Part shown: in pieces, positions 9,406-17,264 of the stretch
How positions within the stretch are numbered: the first letter of the stretch is position 1
How the letters are laid out: each line of letters opens with the position of its first letter
NCBI GenBank assembly: GCA_032017425.1
Contig: DALZPW010000002.1
DNA length: 64,000 nucleotides
Reading direction: 5' to 3' (one strand)
Origin: Faucicola tetraodonis
GTDB lineage: Bacteria; Pseudomonadota; Gammaproteobacteria; Pseudomonadales; Moraxellaceae
Program-made: the position numbers and the translations under genes
Notes under the pieces: generated by a model
Told to the model about the DNA's origin: nothing
Seen by the model: only the letters and a program-made list of their open reading frames with translations
The model's database searches: none

Positions 9406-10230
9406 ATGAAAATTTCACAAAAACTCATGAGGTCAAGTTTGGCGGCATCGGTCATTGCGGTAGGTGCCACCGGTTGCTCGACCACCACTGATACGGGTGC
9501 AATTGGCGTCGACCGTAATCAGTTGTTGGTAGTATCCGATCAGCAGGTGCAACAACTTTCCAAACAAGCTTTTCAACAAGAAATTGCCGCCGCCCGTGCC
9601 AAAGGGCTGCTTGATACCAATCCGGCACAGTTGGCGCGTTTACAGAAAATTTCTCAGCGTCTGATTGCGCAGACAGGTGCCTATCGCAGCGATGCAAGAC
9701 AATGGTCTTGGGAAGTGCATGTCATTAAAAGTAATGAGCTCAATGCACACGTATTACCCGGCGGTAAAATTGTCTTTTACTCAGGTATTATCGATCGCTT
9801 GAATCTAACCGATGCTGAGATTGCTGCGATTATGGGTCATGAGATGGCGCATGCATTGCGTGAGCATACCCGTGAGCGTCTATCGCGTGACGTGGCGACC
9901 CAAACAGGGATTGGTATTGCCGCAAGTGTATTAGGTTTATCTCAAGGTCAGGCGCAGTTAGCAGGCTTAGCTGGGGATTTGGGTATTTCCCGTCCCAATA
10001 GCCGTACTCAAGAAACGGAAGCTGATTTGATGGGGCTAGAGTTGATGGCACGGGCAGGTTACGACCCTAATGCAGCAGTTAGCCTATGGCGTAAAATGCA
10101 GAGTGCGGGCGGTCGCGGCGAGCCACCTCAGTTTTTAAGTACCCACCCGGTGAGCTCAACACGTATTGCCACTATTCAATCATTATTGCCACGTGTGATG
10201 CCGTTGTACCAACAAAGCCGTTACCGTTAA
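9406..10230 (+). CDS. M48-family zinc metalloprotease lipoprotein (LoiP-like)
   Basis: Predicted membrane-anchored periplasmic protease of 274 residues. The N-terminus is a lipoprotein signal peptide ending in the lipobox VGATGC, so Cys24 or thereabouts is acylated. The catalytic zinc site is HEMAHALREH (about residue 145), with the third ligand in TETEADLMGLELM. The size and layout match the LoiP/YggG group of M48 proteases that take part in outer-membrane quality control. It is monocistronic: a tRNA on the other strand lies upstream and a strong terminator downstream. The peptide substrates are unknown. Confidence 0.9.
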   Translation: MKISQKLMRSSLAASVIAVGATGCSTTTDTGAIGVDRNQLLVVSDQQVQQLSKQAFQQEIAAARAKGLLDTNPAQLARLQKISQRLIAQTGAYRSDARQWSWEVHVIKSNELNAHVLPGGKIVFYSGIIDRLNLTDAEIAAIMGHEMAHALREHTRERLSRDVATQTGIGIAASVLGLSQGQAQLAGLAGDLGISRPNSRTQETEADLMGLELMARAGYDPNAAVSLWRKMQSAGGRGEPPQFLSTHPVSSTRIATIQSLLPRVMPLYQQSRYR

Positions 10231-10249
10231 TTTTAACTTCGTAAGTCAT

Positions 10250-10280
10250 AAGCCAATATCTAGCTGATATTGGCTTTTTT
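10250..10280 (+). terminator. Terminator after the M48 protease gene
   Basis: AAGCCAATATC, loop TAGCT and GATATTGGCTT form a perfect 11-bp stem followed by T residues. Confidence 0.9.
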
Positions 10281-10347
10281 AGTGAGCAAATTTAGTGATC
10301 AAAACCTGGGGTTGATTAAAAATTTGCTTATCCACAATAATCCATTG

Positions 10348-10387
10348 CCCATCAATTTACTCAACAATTTACCTACCCATCAATTTA
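10348..10387. repeat. Degenerate 14-bp repeats built on CAATTTA
   Basis: CCCATCAATTTA occurs at 10348-10359 and 10376-10387, with a related CAACAATTTACC between them, giving an approximate 14-bp period. It lies in the leader region of the DUF441 gene; no function is assigned. Confidence 0.55.
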
Positions 10388-10507
10388 TCTAGCAAGCCTA
10401 ACAAGTTGTCAAAAAACCGATTGATTGAAGTTTTTTAAATATCTCAACAGCACAGCGGCATTGTCAGTGGCATAATAAGCGTTTGGTCACAGCTATAGGG
10501 TAAATCC

Positions 10508-10963
10508 ATGAATCAGCTTGATATTAATTTGCTAGTCTTGTTCGTCATTTTGGGCTGCGGTATTTTTGTGCACAATCCCACGATTTGGGTCAGTGCGACT
10601 GCGCTAATTATCATCAAATTTTTACCCAACAACCAACCTATCTTTTCTTATATTCAACAATATGGACTCAACTTGGGTATTTTGCTGCTCACCATTGCGG
10701 TCATTGCGCCTATCGCCTCCGAGCAAGTCAGTAGCAAAGCCTTGATGACCTCTTTTGCCAGTTGGCGCTCATTATTGGCCATCGCTGTGGGATTGCTAGT
10801 GACTTGGCTGGGCGCAAGAGGGGTGAATTTAATGAAAGTTGACCCCAATGTGGTCACTGGGCTGATGATTGGCACAGTAGCAGGGGTGGTATTGTTTCGC
10901 GGGGTGGCGGTGGGTCCGTTAATTGCCGCCGGGATTTTATCCTTGCTATATTGGTCCAAGTGA
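10508..10963 (+). CDS. DUF441 family inner-membrane protein (YeaL-like)
   Basis: A small integral membrane protein of 151 residues with four hydrophobic segments (about 8-35, 52-72, 80-100 and 115-148). It matches the DUF441/YeaL family, including LGARGVNLMKVDPNVVTGLMIG-type residues between the last helices. Its function is unknown in any organism. It stands alone with about 280 bp of AT-rich sequence before it. The ATG is preceded by a weak AGGG. Confidence 0.82.
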   Translation: MNQLDINLLVLFVILGCGIFVHNPTIWVSATALIIIKFLPNNQPIFSYIQQYGLNLGILLLTIAVIAPIASEQVSSKALMTSFASWRSLLAIAVGLLVTWLGARGVNLMKVDPNVVTGLMIGTVAGVVLFRGVAVGPLIAAGILSLLYWSK

Positions 10964-11166
10964 GCCATAGCAGCTAGTGAGTCATCAAACATAGAGAAAA
11001 TTTGAGCGGTATTAACACAAGATTATTTTTGCCAGTCGCACCAATTTGATAGATTAGGCTACCTTAAAACTGTGCTAAAATGGCTAAAATGCGGTAAGTG
11101 GTGACCAATTAGGTTTGTCATTGACTTCCCATTTTCGATAAATAAAATCAGTGAACCGAGGACGAC

Positions 11167-11502
11167 ATGAGTCAACTTGCTACCCCGATTGCCGATGCCG
11201 TGACGGCGCGTTTGCAGACGTTACAGCCCAGTGTCTATCAGCTAGAAAACGAGTCGATGCGCCATGCTGGCTATTTTGAAGGCAAAGAAACCCATTTTAA
11301 ACTGACCATTGTCAGTGAGGCATTTGCAGGCAAACGCTTGTTACAGCGTCATCAGTTGGTATATGGACTTATCCATGCGTTACTGTCACAAGGCGGTGGG
11401 CAAATTCACGCGTTTTCAATTCATGCTTATACACAAGCAGAATGGCAAGCGGTTGGACAATCTCCCGAAAGTCCCAATTGCGCAGGACAAAACGCAGGGT
11501 AA
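11167..11502 (+). CDS. BolA family protein
   Basis: A cytoplasmic protein of 111 residues with the BolA class II KH-like fold. Recognisable elements are LENESMRHAGYFEGKETHFK near the middle, the FAGKRLLQRHQLVYGLI helix and the terminal QIHAFSIHAYTQAEW. BolA proteins partner with monothiol glutaredoxins in Fe-S handling and also act as morphology or transcription regulators; here the KH-like invariant His sits in the last block. AGGA precedes the ATG. The neighbours are a SirB2-like membrane protein 90 bp downstream and DUF441 upstream. The 14 C-terminal residues are a non-conserved tail. Confidence 0.88.
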   Translation: MSQLATPIADAVTARLQTLQPSVYQLENESMRHAGYFEGKETHFKLTIVSEAFAGKRLLQRHQLVYGLIHALLSQGGGQIHAFSIHAYTQAEWQAVGQSPESPNCAGQNAG

Positions 11503-11591
11503 TATACAGATAAAAAAGAGTGTCAACATAAGCTAAAACCACAGACCTCTTGAGTTAATTTACGCTATATTATTATAAAAAAGGTTGATGT

Positions 11592-11957
11592 ATGAAACAC
11601 GCACATATGCTGATGGCATTGATTTTAATTGCCTTATTCTTGTGGCAAGCCGTGTTGGTATTTACCGCACCAAAAGGACAAGGCTTGCCAAAATCTGCCA
11701 AAATCGGCGCACACCTGATGTATGCCTTGGTGATTTTAACAGGCGCGGTGACGGCGATGCCATTGTTTGGCGCAGGTATAGTGCCGCACTGGTTGATTGC
11801 CAAGATGGTATTACTCATTGTTGCCATTTCGGCGACTGTCAAAGCCACGCGCCAGACGACTACGCCCAATCAAGCCAAAATAGGTATGTTGATTGCTTTT
11901 ATTGCCTATATGGGTATTTTGACGCTGGCGTTTGTTAAACCGCTCAACCTATTTTAA
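11592..11957 (+). CDS. SirB2-like membrane protein
   Basis: A four-helix integral membrane protein of 121 residues. The layout (MKHAHMLMALILIALFLWQ, then GAHLMYALVILTGAV, PHWLIAKMVLLIVAI and IGMLIAFIAYMGILTLA) matches the SirB2 family, which is annotated as an invasion gene expression up-regulator but has no known biochemical role. The first-helix His and later His/Lys residues typical of the family are present. AAGG lies seven bases before the ATG. It is followed 32 bp later by a lipoprotein gene on the same strand, with which it may be co-transcribed. Confidence 0.78.
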   Translation: MKHAHMLMALILIALFLWQAVLVFTAPKGQGLPKSAKIGAHLMYALVILTGAVTAMPLFGAGIVPHWLIAKMVLLIVAISATVKATRQTTTPNQAKIGMLIAFIAYMGILTLAFVKPLNLF

Positions 11958-11989
11958 GGCTAAAGCAGTGAACATAAGGGAGTAGGATA

Positions 11990-12382
11990 ATGAAAAAATT
12001 AGCTATCTCAATACTTTTAGCGACGGCCGCCACGGCAGGTTTGACAGGGTGTATGACCACGCCTACCCCTGAATACGTATCCGCCAACAATTACCAAAGC
12101 TATGACTGTGTTGCGCTTGCCAATGAATACACGCGCCTCAATCAATACATTGATGCCAATGCCAACCAGCGCACAGGCTTGCAAGCTTCAGGCATTGGGA
12201 TTGGCGTATCGGGCAATCGCCATGGTATTTATCCTACCGTGAGTGTCGGCTTAGGCTCAATCAATGGCGGCAACCGTCATAATCTATCGATTGCTATGGG
12301 ACAACGTGATGCGATGGTACAAGCCGCTCGGTTGAAACAATGCCCCTTTGCTACCGGCATCAAACTCTATAGCGAAAAATAA
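11990..12382 (+). CDS. Putative lipoprotein of unknown function
   Basis: A protein of 130 residues with a clear type II signal peptide (MKKLAISILLATAATAGLTGC); Cys21 is the acylation site. The mature part begins with a Thr/Pro linker, then contains YDCVALANEYTRLNQYID, a short helical segment, and a glycine-rich patch (GIGIGVSGNRHGIYPTVSVG) recalling metal-tolerant or glycine-zipper-like lipoproteins. One further Cys, in LKQCPFATG, may pair with the Cys of YDC. AGGA lies four bases before the ATG and a terminator follows directly. It is not recognised further. Confidence 0.8.
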   Translation: MKKLAISILLATAATAGLTGCMTTPTPEYVSANNYQSYDCVALANEYTRLNQYIDANANQRTGLQASGIGIGVSGNRHGIYPTVSVGLGSINGGNRHNLSIAMGQRDAMVQAARLKQCPFATGIKLYSEK

Positions 12383-12411
12383 TTTATCCCATTTTACCCT
12401 GTTGAGTATAG

Positions 12412-12443
12412 AACCCATCTTTCATAGTGAGATGGGTTTTTTT
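12412..12443 (+). terminator. Terminator after the lipoprotein gene
   Basis: AACCCATCT, a nine-base loop and AGATGGGTT form a perfect 9-bp stem followed by T residues. Confidence 0.88.
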
Positions 12444-12814
12444 ATGGTGAGCCAAATCAGTGGCTGGATTAGGGGTAGTAAGTGTCATTGAATACTTATT
12501 GAATATTTTTTTAGCCCAAAGATAATTTTTATTTCGATAAAGATTGTCTCGTTTTAGATTGACAAGTCCATAATTTTTTGATTAATATGTCACATATTGA
12601 TGGTTCAACACGGTAAAAATTTTAAAAAAATGAATTAAAATGCGTGTGAGAACAATACTTTAAGTCAAGGAATACTTGGGTATTAATCAGTGGGTAAAAA
12701 TTTTTACTCAGGTAAGCACGAAGTTTTCACTAGCTTTCGTCAATACCTTTAGTAAACACCCCCAAAAAATTGATAGAAAGACACGATAAAAAACACGATA
12801 GTAAGGATGCTACT
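12444..12814. other. Leader/control region of the leucine-catabolism cluster
   Basis: A 370-bp AT-rich gap without a gene. It contains a small dyad AATAC-TTGG-GTATT at 12671-12684, and AATACTT recurs at 12654-12660, 17 bp earlier, which could be an operator. No adjacent LiuR-type (MerR) or TetR regulator gene accompanies the cluster, so the controlling protein must be encoded elsewhere. Confidence 0.4.
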
Positions 12815-14551
12815 ATGACCAAAGACGTGCTAACCCTGCCACGCATTGTAATGGGTGCGAAGTCTGCCAACGCCCCACTCACCCAAAGCTATGATAAAGG
12901 ACCGGTCACACCACTGATAGAACTGACCATTGGTGATTTTTTCGATCAGATGGTGGAACAAAACCCCGATAAAGAAGCCTTAGTTTCCGCGCACCAAAAC
13001 ATTCGTCTCACCTACCGCGAACTACAGCGTAAAGTCAATCAGCTAGCCAGCAGCATGATTCGTATGGGTCTGCAAAAAGGCGATCGCGTGGGTATTTGGT
13101 CACACAACAACGTTGAATGGGTCATCATGCAATTGGCGACTGCCAAAGCCGGTATTATACTGGTCAACATTAACCCCGCTTATCGTATCTTTGAGCTTGA
13201 ATACGCCATCAACAAAGTCGACTGCCAAGTGCTGGTATTGATGCGCCACTTCAGATCTAGCGACTATGCGGTGATGCTTCAAGAGCTTGCACCTGAAGCG
13301 CGTCACCAAAGCTACCAAAATTTAGAGCTCGTGCAATTACCCAATCTCAAACGGGTCATTTGGATTGATAGCCCAGAGTCTACTGAGGATTTTAGCTATA
13401 TGCAAAAATTCTCAGCGTGGATTGCCGAAGGCGATGCCGATGATCCGGCAGTGGCGGAACGTGCCAAAAAGCTCAACCCCAATAACCCCATCAACATCCA
13501 ATTTACCAGTGGCACCACAGGCACGCCCAAAGGCGCGACGCTTACCCACCACAATATTTTGAACAACGGTTATTTTATCGGTGAAGCCATGAGCCTCACT
13601 GCCGATGACCGTTTGTGTATCCCTGTCCCGCTCTACCATTGTTTTGGCATGGTACTGGGCAACCTTGCCATCTTGACTCACGGTGGCACGATTGTGTATC
13701 CCAATGATGGCTTTGACCCCATCAGCGTACTCGAAACCGTGCAAAAAGAACAATGTACAGGTCTGCATGGGGTACCGACCATGTTTATCGCCGAGCTTGA
13801 CCACCCAGACTTTGCCAATTATGACTTATCGACTTTGCGTACCGGCATCATGGCAGGCTCAAGCTGTCCGATTGAGGTCATGCGCCGCGTGATTGACCAA
13901 ATGCACATGAAAGAACTCACCATTGCCTATGGCATGACCGAAACATCGCCGGTATCTTGTCAAACCAACCAGCACACGCCACTTGACAAACAAGTCTCAA
14001 CCGTAGGTCTGGTACAGCCTAACCTAGAAGTCAAAATCGTCAACCCAGAAACGGGTGAAACGCTTGGCATCGGTGAGACAGGTGAGCTGTGTACCAAAGG
14101 TTACTCAATCATGCTCGGCTATTGGAATGACACCAATAAAACGGCGGAAGCCATTGTCGATGGCTGGATGTATACCGGTGACTTGGCAACCATGGACGAA
14201 GAAGGCTATGTCAAAATCGTCGGACGTAGTAAAGACATGGTGATTCGTGGTGGTGAAAACATTTACCCTGTTGAAATCGAAAACTACCTATATCGCCACC
14301 CAAAAATCCGTGACGTCCAAATCGTGGGCGTACCCGACAAAAAATTTGGTGAAGTCCTCGCCGCTTGGATTATCCCCAAAAAAGACAGCAACTTAACCGA
14401 ACAAGACATCCGTGATTTCTGTAAAGATCACATTGCACACTATAAAGTACCGACTTACATCAAGTTTGTCGACGAGTTCCCAATGACCGTCACGGGTAAA
14501 ATTCAAAAATTCAAAATCGTGGAAGCGATGAAACAAGAATTGGGACTCTAA
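12815..14551 (+). CDS. Acyl-CoA synthetase of the leucine/isovalerate cluster
   Basis: An ANL-superfamily ligase of 578 residues from ATG 12815. That start has AAGGA eight bases upstream and is preferred to the TTG at 12770. Motifs: TSGTTGTPKGATL (about 230), YGMTETSPVS, YTGDLATMDEEGYV, GRSKDMVIRGGENIYPVEIE and the catalytic Lys in VTGKIQKFKI near the end. It is the first gene of the liu cluster. Homologous synthetases in liu or acyclic-terpene loci activate short or branched acids, so isovalerate or another branched acid is a reasonable substrate; this is inferred from context. It would feed isovaleryl-CoA to the dehydrogenase at the far end of the cluster. Confidence 0.87.
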   Translation: MTKDVLTLPRIVMGAKSANAPLTQSYDKGPVTPLIELTIGDFFDQMVEQNPDKEALVSAHQNIRLTYRELQRKVNQLASSMIRMGLQKGDRVGIWSHNNVEWVIMQLATAKAGIILVNINPAYRIFELEYAINKVDCQVLVLMRHFRSSDYAVMLQELAPEARHQSYQNLELVQLPNLKRVIWIDSPESTEDFSYMQKFSAWIAEGDADDPAVAERAKKLNPNNPINIQFTSGTTGTPKGATLTHHNILNNGYFIGEAMSLTADDRLCIPVPLYHCFGMVLGNLAILTHGGTIVYPNDGFDPISVLETVQKEQCTGLHGVPTMFIAELDHPDFANYDLSTLRTGIMAGSSCPIEVMRRVIDQMHMKELTIAYGMTETSPVSCQTNQHTPLDKQVSTVGLVQPNLEVKIVNPETGETLGIGETGELCTKGYSIMLGYWNDTNKTAEAIVDGWMYTGDLATMDEEGYVKIVGRSKDMVIRGGENIYPVEIENYLYRHPKIRDVQIVGVPDKKFGEVLAAWIIPKKDSNLTEQDIRDFCKDHIAHYKVPTYIKFVDEFPMTVTGKIQKFKIVEAMKQELGL

Positions 14552-14639
14552 ATTTTCAACTTCAGCAAAAACTTAACATAAATACAAAGGGTATCTGATA
14601 GCAATTTAGCTGCACCCTTTGACAGAATTAGGATTTACA

Positions 14640-16256
14640 ATGACGGTTATCCAAAGTAAATTAAGCCCAAATGGCGCGGAGTTTCAAGCCAATGCCGCTG
14701 CCATGCAAACTATCGTTGATGACCTCAAAGCCAAGCTTGCGGTCATTGCTCAGGGCGGTTCAGCGGCTGCACGCGCCAAACATGTGGCTCGGGGTAAGCT
14801 ATTGCCGCGTGAACGTGTCGAGCGCTTGCTAGATGCCGGTACGCCATTTTTGGAAGTCTCACCGATGGCAGCGTATGGCATGTATGATGCCGATATCCCT
14901 GCCGCAGGCGTGATTGCTGGCATTGGTCGTGTCGCTGGCATTGATTGTATGATTGTGTGTAACGATGCCACCGTCAAAGGCGGCACTTACTATCCGATGA
15001 CGGTCAAAAAACATTTACGGGCGCAAGAAATCGCGCGAGAAAACCGCTTGCCATGTATCTATTTGGTCGACTCTGGCGGCGCGAACTTACCCAACCAAGA
15101 TGAAGTATTCCCAGATAAAGATCACTTTGGTCGCATCTTCTTTAACCAAGCCAATATGAGCGCCGAAGGCATTCCCCAAATCGCCGTCGTGATGGGTAGC
15201 TGTACTGCAGGTGGTGCCTATGTACCCGCCATGAGTGACGAGTCGATTATCGTCAAAGATCAAGGGACGATTTTTTTGGGTGGACCGCCGCTGGTCAAAG
15301 CTGCCACAGGTGAAGAAGTGACCGCGGAAGACTTAGGCGGTGGCGATGTGCATACCCGTCTGTCAGGCGTGGTTGACCACCTTGCCCAAAACGATTTGCA
15401 CGCGTTATCACTGGCGCGCAACATCATCGGCAATTTAAACCAACAAAAAACACCCATCCACCACGCTACCGCGCAAAAAACCCCGCGTCCACCCAAATAC
15501 GACGCCAAAGAATTGTACGGCATCATCCCAACTGACACCCGTAAGCCCTTTGATATCCGTGAAATCATCGCGCGTATCGTCGATGGCAGTGAGTTTGATG
15601 AGTTTAAAGCCCGTTTTGGCACGACGCTGGTGTGTGGTTTTGCGCATATTGAAGGTATGCCAGTGGGTATTATCGCTAACAACGGTATTTTATTTAGCGA
15701 ATCAGCCCAAAAAGCCACCCATTTTATCGAGCTATGCTGCAAACGTAAAATTCCGCTTGTGTTTCTACAAAATATCACAGGCTTTATGGTGGGGCGCAAA
15801 TACGAAAATGAAGGGATTGCCCGTCATGGTGCCAAAATGGTGATGGCGGTTGCCAATGCCAAAGTGCCGAAGTTTACTGTGATTGTCGGCGGTTCATTCG
15901 GCGCGGGTAACTACGGTATGTGTGGTCGTGCGTACAGTCCACGTTTCTTGTGGATGTGGCCTAATGCACGTATCTCGGTGATGGGTGGCGAGCAAGCGGC
16001 GTCGGTATTAGCAACGGTCAAACGCAGCCAGTACCATGCCAAAGGTGAGCACTGGTCAAGCGAGGACGAAGAAGCGTTCAAAGCGCCAGTGCGTCAGCAA
16101 TTTGATGAGCAAGGTCATCCGTATTATGCCTCGGCTAGACTGTGGGATGATGGCGTGATTGACCCAGCCGATACCCGTCAAGTATTGGCACTCGGCTTAA
16201 GTGCGGCCTACAACGCACCGATTGAACACACCACCTTTGGTGTATTTAGAATGTAA
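14640..16256 (+). CDS. liuB: Methylcrotonyl-CoA carboxylase, carboxyltransferase (beta) subunit
   Basis: It transfers the carboxyl group from carboxybiotin to 3-methylcrotonyl-CoA, forming 3-methylglutaconyl-CoA, in complex with the biotin subunit encoded two genes downstream. The product has 538 residues from ATG 14640 (AGGA six bases upstream), the usual MccB length. Two crotonase-fold carboxyltransferase domains are visible: ARGKLLPRERVERLLDAG in the first, and the acyl-CoA-binding glycine-rich GGSFGAGNYGMCGRAY with FLWMWPNARISVMGGEQAA in the second. The VCNDATVKGGTYYPMTVKKH block is characteristic of MccB rather than propionyl-CoA carboxylase. Confidence 0.94.
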   Translation: MTVIQSKLSPNGAEFQANAAAMQTIVDDLKAKLAVIAQGGSAAARAKHVARGKLLPRERVERLLDAGTPFLEVSPMAAYGMYDADIPAAGVIAGIGRVAGIDCMIVCNDATVKGGTYYPMTVKKHLRAQEIARENRLPCIYLVDSGGANLPNQDEVFPDKDHFGRIFFNQANMSAEGIPQIAVVMGSCTAGGAYVPAMSDESIIVKDQGTIFLGGPPLVKAATGEEVTAEDLGGGDVHTRLSGVVDHLAQNDLHALSLARNIIGNLNQQKTPIHHATAQKTPRPPKYDAKELYGIIPTDTRKPFDIREIIARIVDGSEFDEFKARFGTTLVCGFAHIEGMPVGIIANNGILFSESAQKATHFIELCCKRKIPLVFLQNITGFMVGRKYENEGIARHGAKMVMAVANAKVPKFTVIVGGSFGAGNYGMCGRAYSPRFLWMWPNARISVMGGEQAASVLATVKRSQYHAKGEHWSSEDEEAFKAPVRQQFDEQGHPYYASARLWDDGVIDPADTRQVLALGLSAAYNAPIEHTTFGVFRM

Positions 16257-16359
16257 TTTTCAGCGTGTAAAATCGGAAGTCTTGGTTGGTTGTTCTATCA
16301 CCATTGAGCAAGCATCAAAAACGCTTCAACTTTACCCAACAAGAAAAAGGAAAAACACG

Positions 16360-17154
16360 ATGAAATTACCGACTTATGACAGCCTACTGTTAGACATTGA
16401 CCAGCACGTAGCGACCATTACCCTCAATCGCCCAGACAAACGCAATGCCTTTAATGACGATGTCATCCAAGAACTGACCGATGTGTTTCAATTTTGCGCT
16501 GCGCAAGACGAAGTGCGTGTGGTGGTATTGACTGCCAATGGCAAAGCCTTTTGTGCCGGGGCAGACCTAAACTGGATGCGCGCGATGGCGGATTATAGCC
16601 ACGATGAAAACTTGGCAGACGCTGGCAAGCTTGCGCAAATGCTAGCCACCATCTACCACTGTCCAAAACCCACGGTTGCCGCTATTCAAGGCGATGTGTA
16701 TGCCGGTGGTATGGGTCTAGTCGCCGCTTGTGATATCGCCATTAGCGTCAAAAACGCCAATTTTTGCTTAAGCGAGGTCAAACTTGGCTTGATTCCTGCG
16801 ACCATTAGCCCGTATGTGATTCGTGCGATGGGTGCACGAGCCGCGCATCGGTACTTCTTAACCGCTGAAGTATTTGATGCCAAAGAAGCCAAAAAAATCG
16901 GTTTTATCCATGAGCGGGTGGATGAAGAAGAGTTTACACAAAGCCTTGATAATTTGGTCAAACACTTGGTTAATGCTAGCCCAAACGCTGTTAAAGTGTG
17001 TAAAAAACTGGTGCAAGATGTGGCATTTGCGGAGATTGACGAGCAGTTAATCAAAAATACCGTTGCAGGCATTGCTGATATCCGCGCATCTGATGAAGGT
17101 AAAGAAGGCGTACAGTCATTTTTGCAAAAACGTAAACCAAGCTGGCTTGAATGA
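16360..17154 (+). CDS. liuC: Methylglutaconyl-CoA hydratase (enoyl-CoA hydratase family)
   Basis: A crotonase-family enzyme of 264 residues from ATG 16360, with AAAGG nine bases upstream. Longer in-frame starts run back into liuB and are rejected. Signatures: TLNRPDKRNAFNDD, the oxyanion-hole loop AFCAGADLNWMRAM, and YAGGMGLVAACDIAI followed by SEVKLGLIPATISPY. In the leucine pathway it hydrates 3-methylglutaconyl-CoA to HMG-CoA. It lies between the two subunits of methylcrotonyl-CoA carboxylase, the standard liuBCD order, and this supports the specific assignment over a generic hydratase. Confidence 0.92.
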   Translation: MKLPTYDSLLLDIDQHVATITLNRPDKRNAFNDDVIQELTDVFQFCAAQDEVRVVVLTANGKAFCAGADLNWMRAMADYSHDENLADAGKLAQMLATIYHCPKPTVAAIQGDVYAGGMGLVAACDIAISVKNANFCLSEVKLGLIPATISPYVIRAMGARAAHRYFLTAEVFDAKEAKKIGFIHERVDEEEFTQSLDNLVKHLVNASPNAVKVCKKLVQDVAFAEIDEQLIKNTVAGIADIRASDEGKEGVQSFLQKRKPSWLE

Positions 17155-17264
17155 CGCAGGTAAAATAACTGAGGTAAAAAGCTGGATTTTATAAGCCAAA
17201 TTTTATAAGTATGCCAAGTTAGATTCGCGGTGATGCGGTCTTGAAAAAATAAAAAGGGACGATT

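Noticed and set aside
12770..12814. Longer start (TTG) for the liu acyl-CoA synthetase
   Set aside because: The ATG at 12815 has AAGGA at good spacing, and the extra 15 residues are lysine-rich filler outside the family.
15260..15799. A 179-codon minus-strand frame inside liuB
   Set aside because: It is the complement of a conserved carboxyltransferase domain; composition-driven long open frame only.
16201..16359. Longer liuC frame overlapping the end of liuB
   Set aside because: It would overlap liuB in another frame; the ATG at 16360 has its own ribosome-binding site and begins at the family N-terminus.
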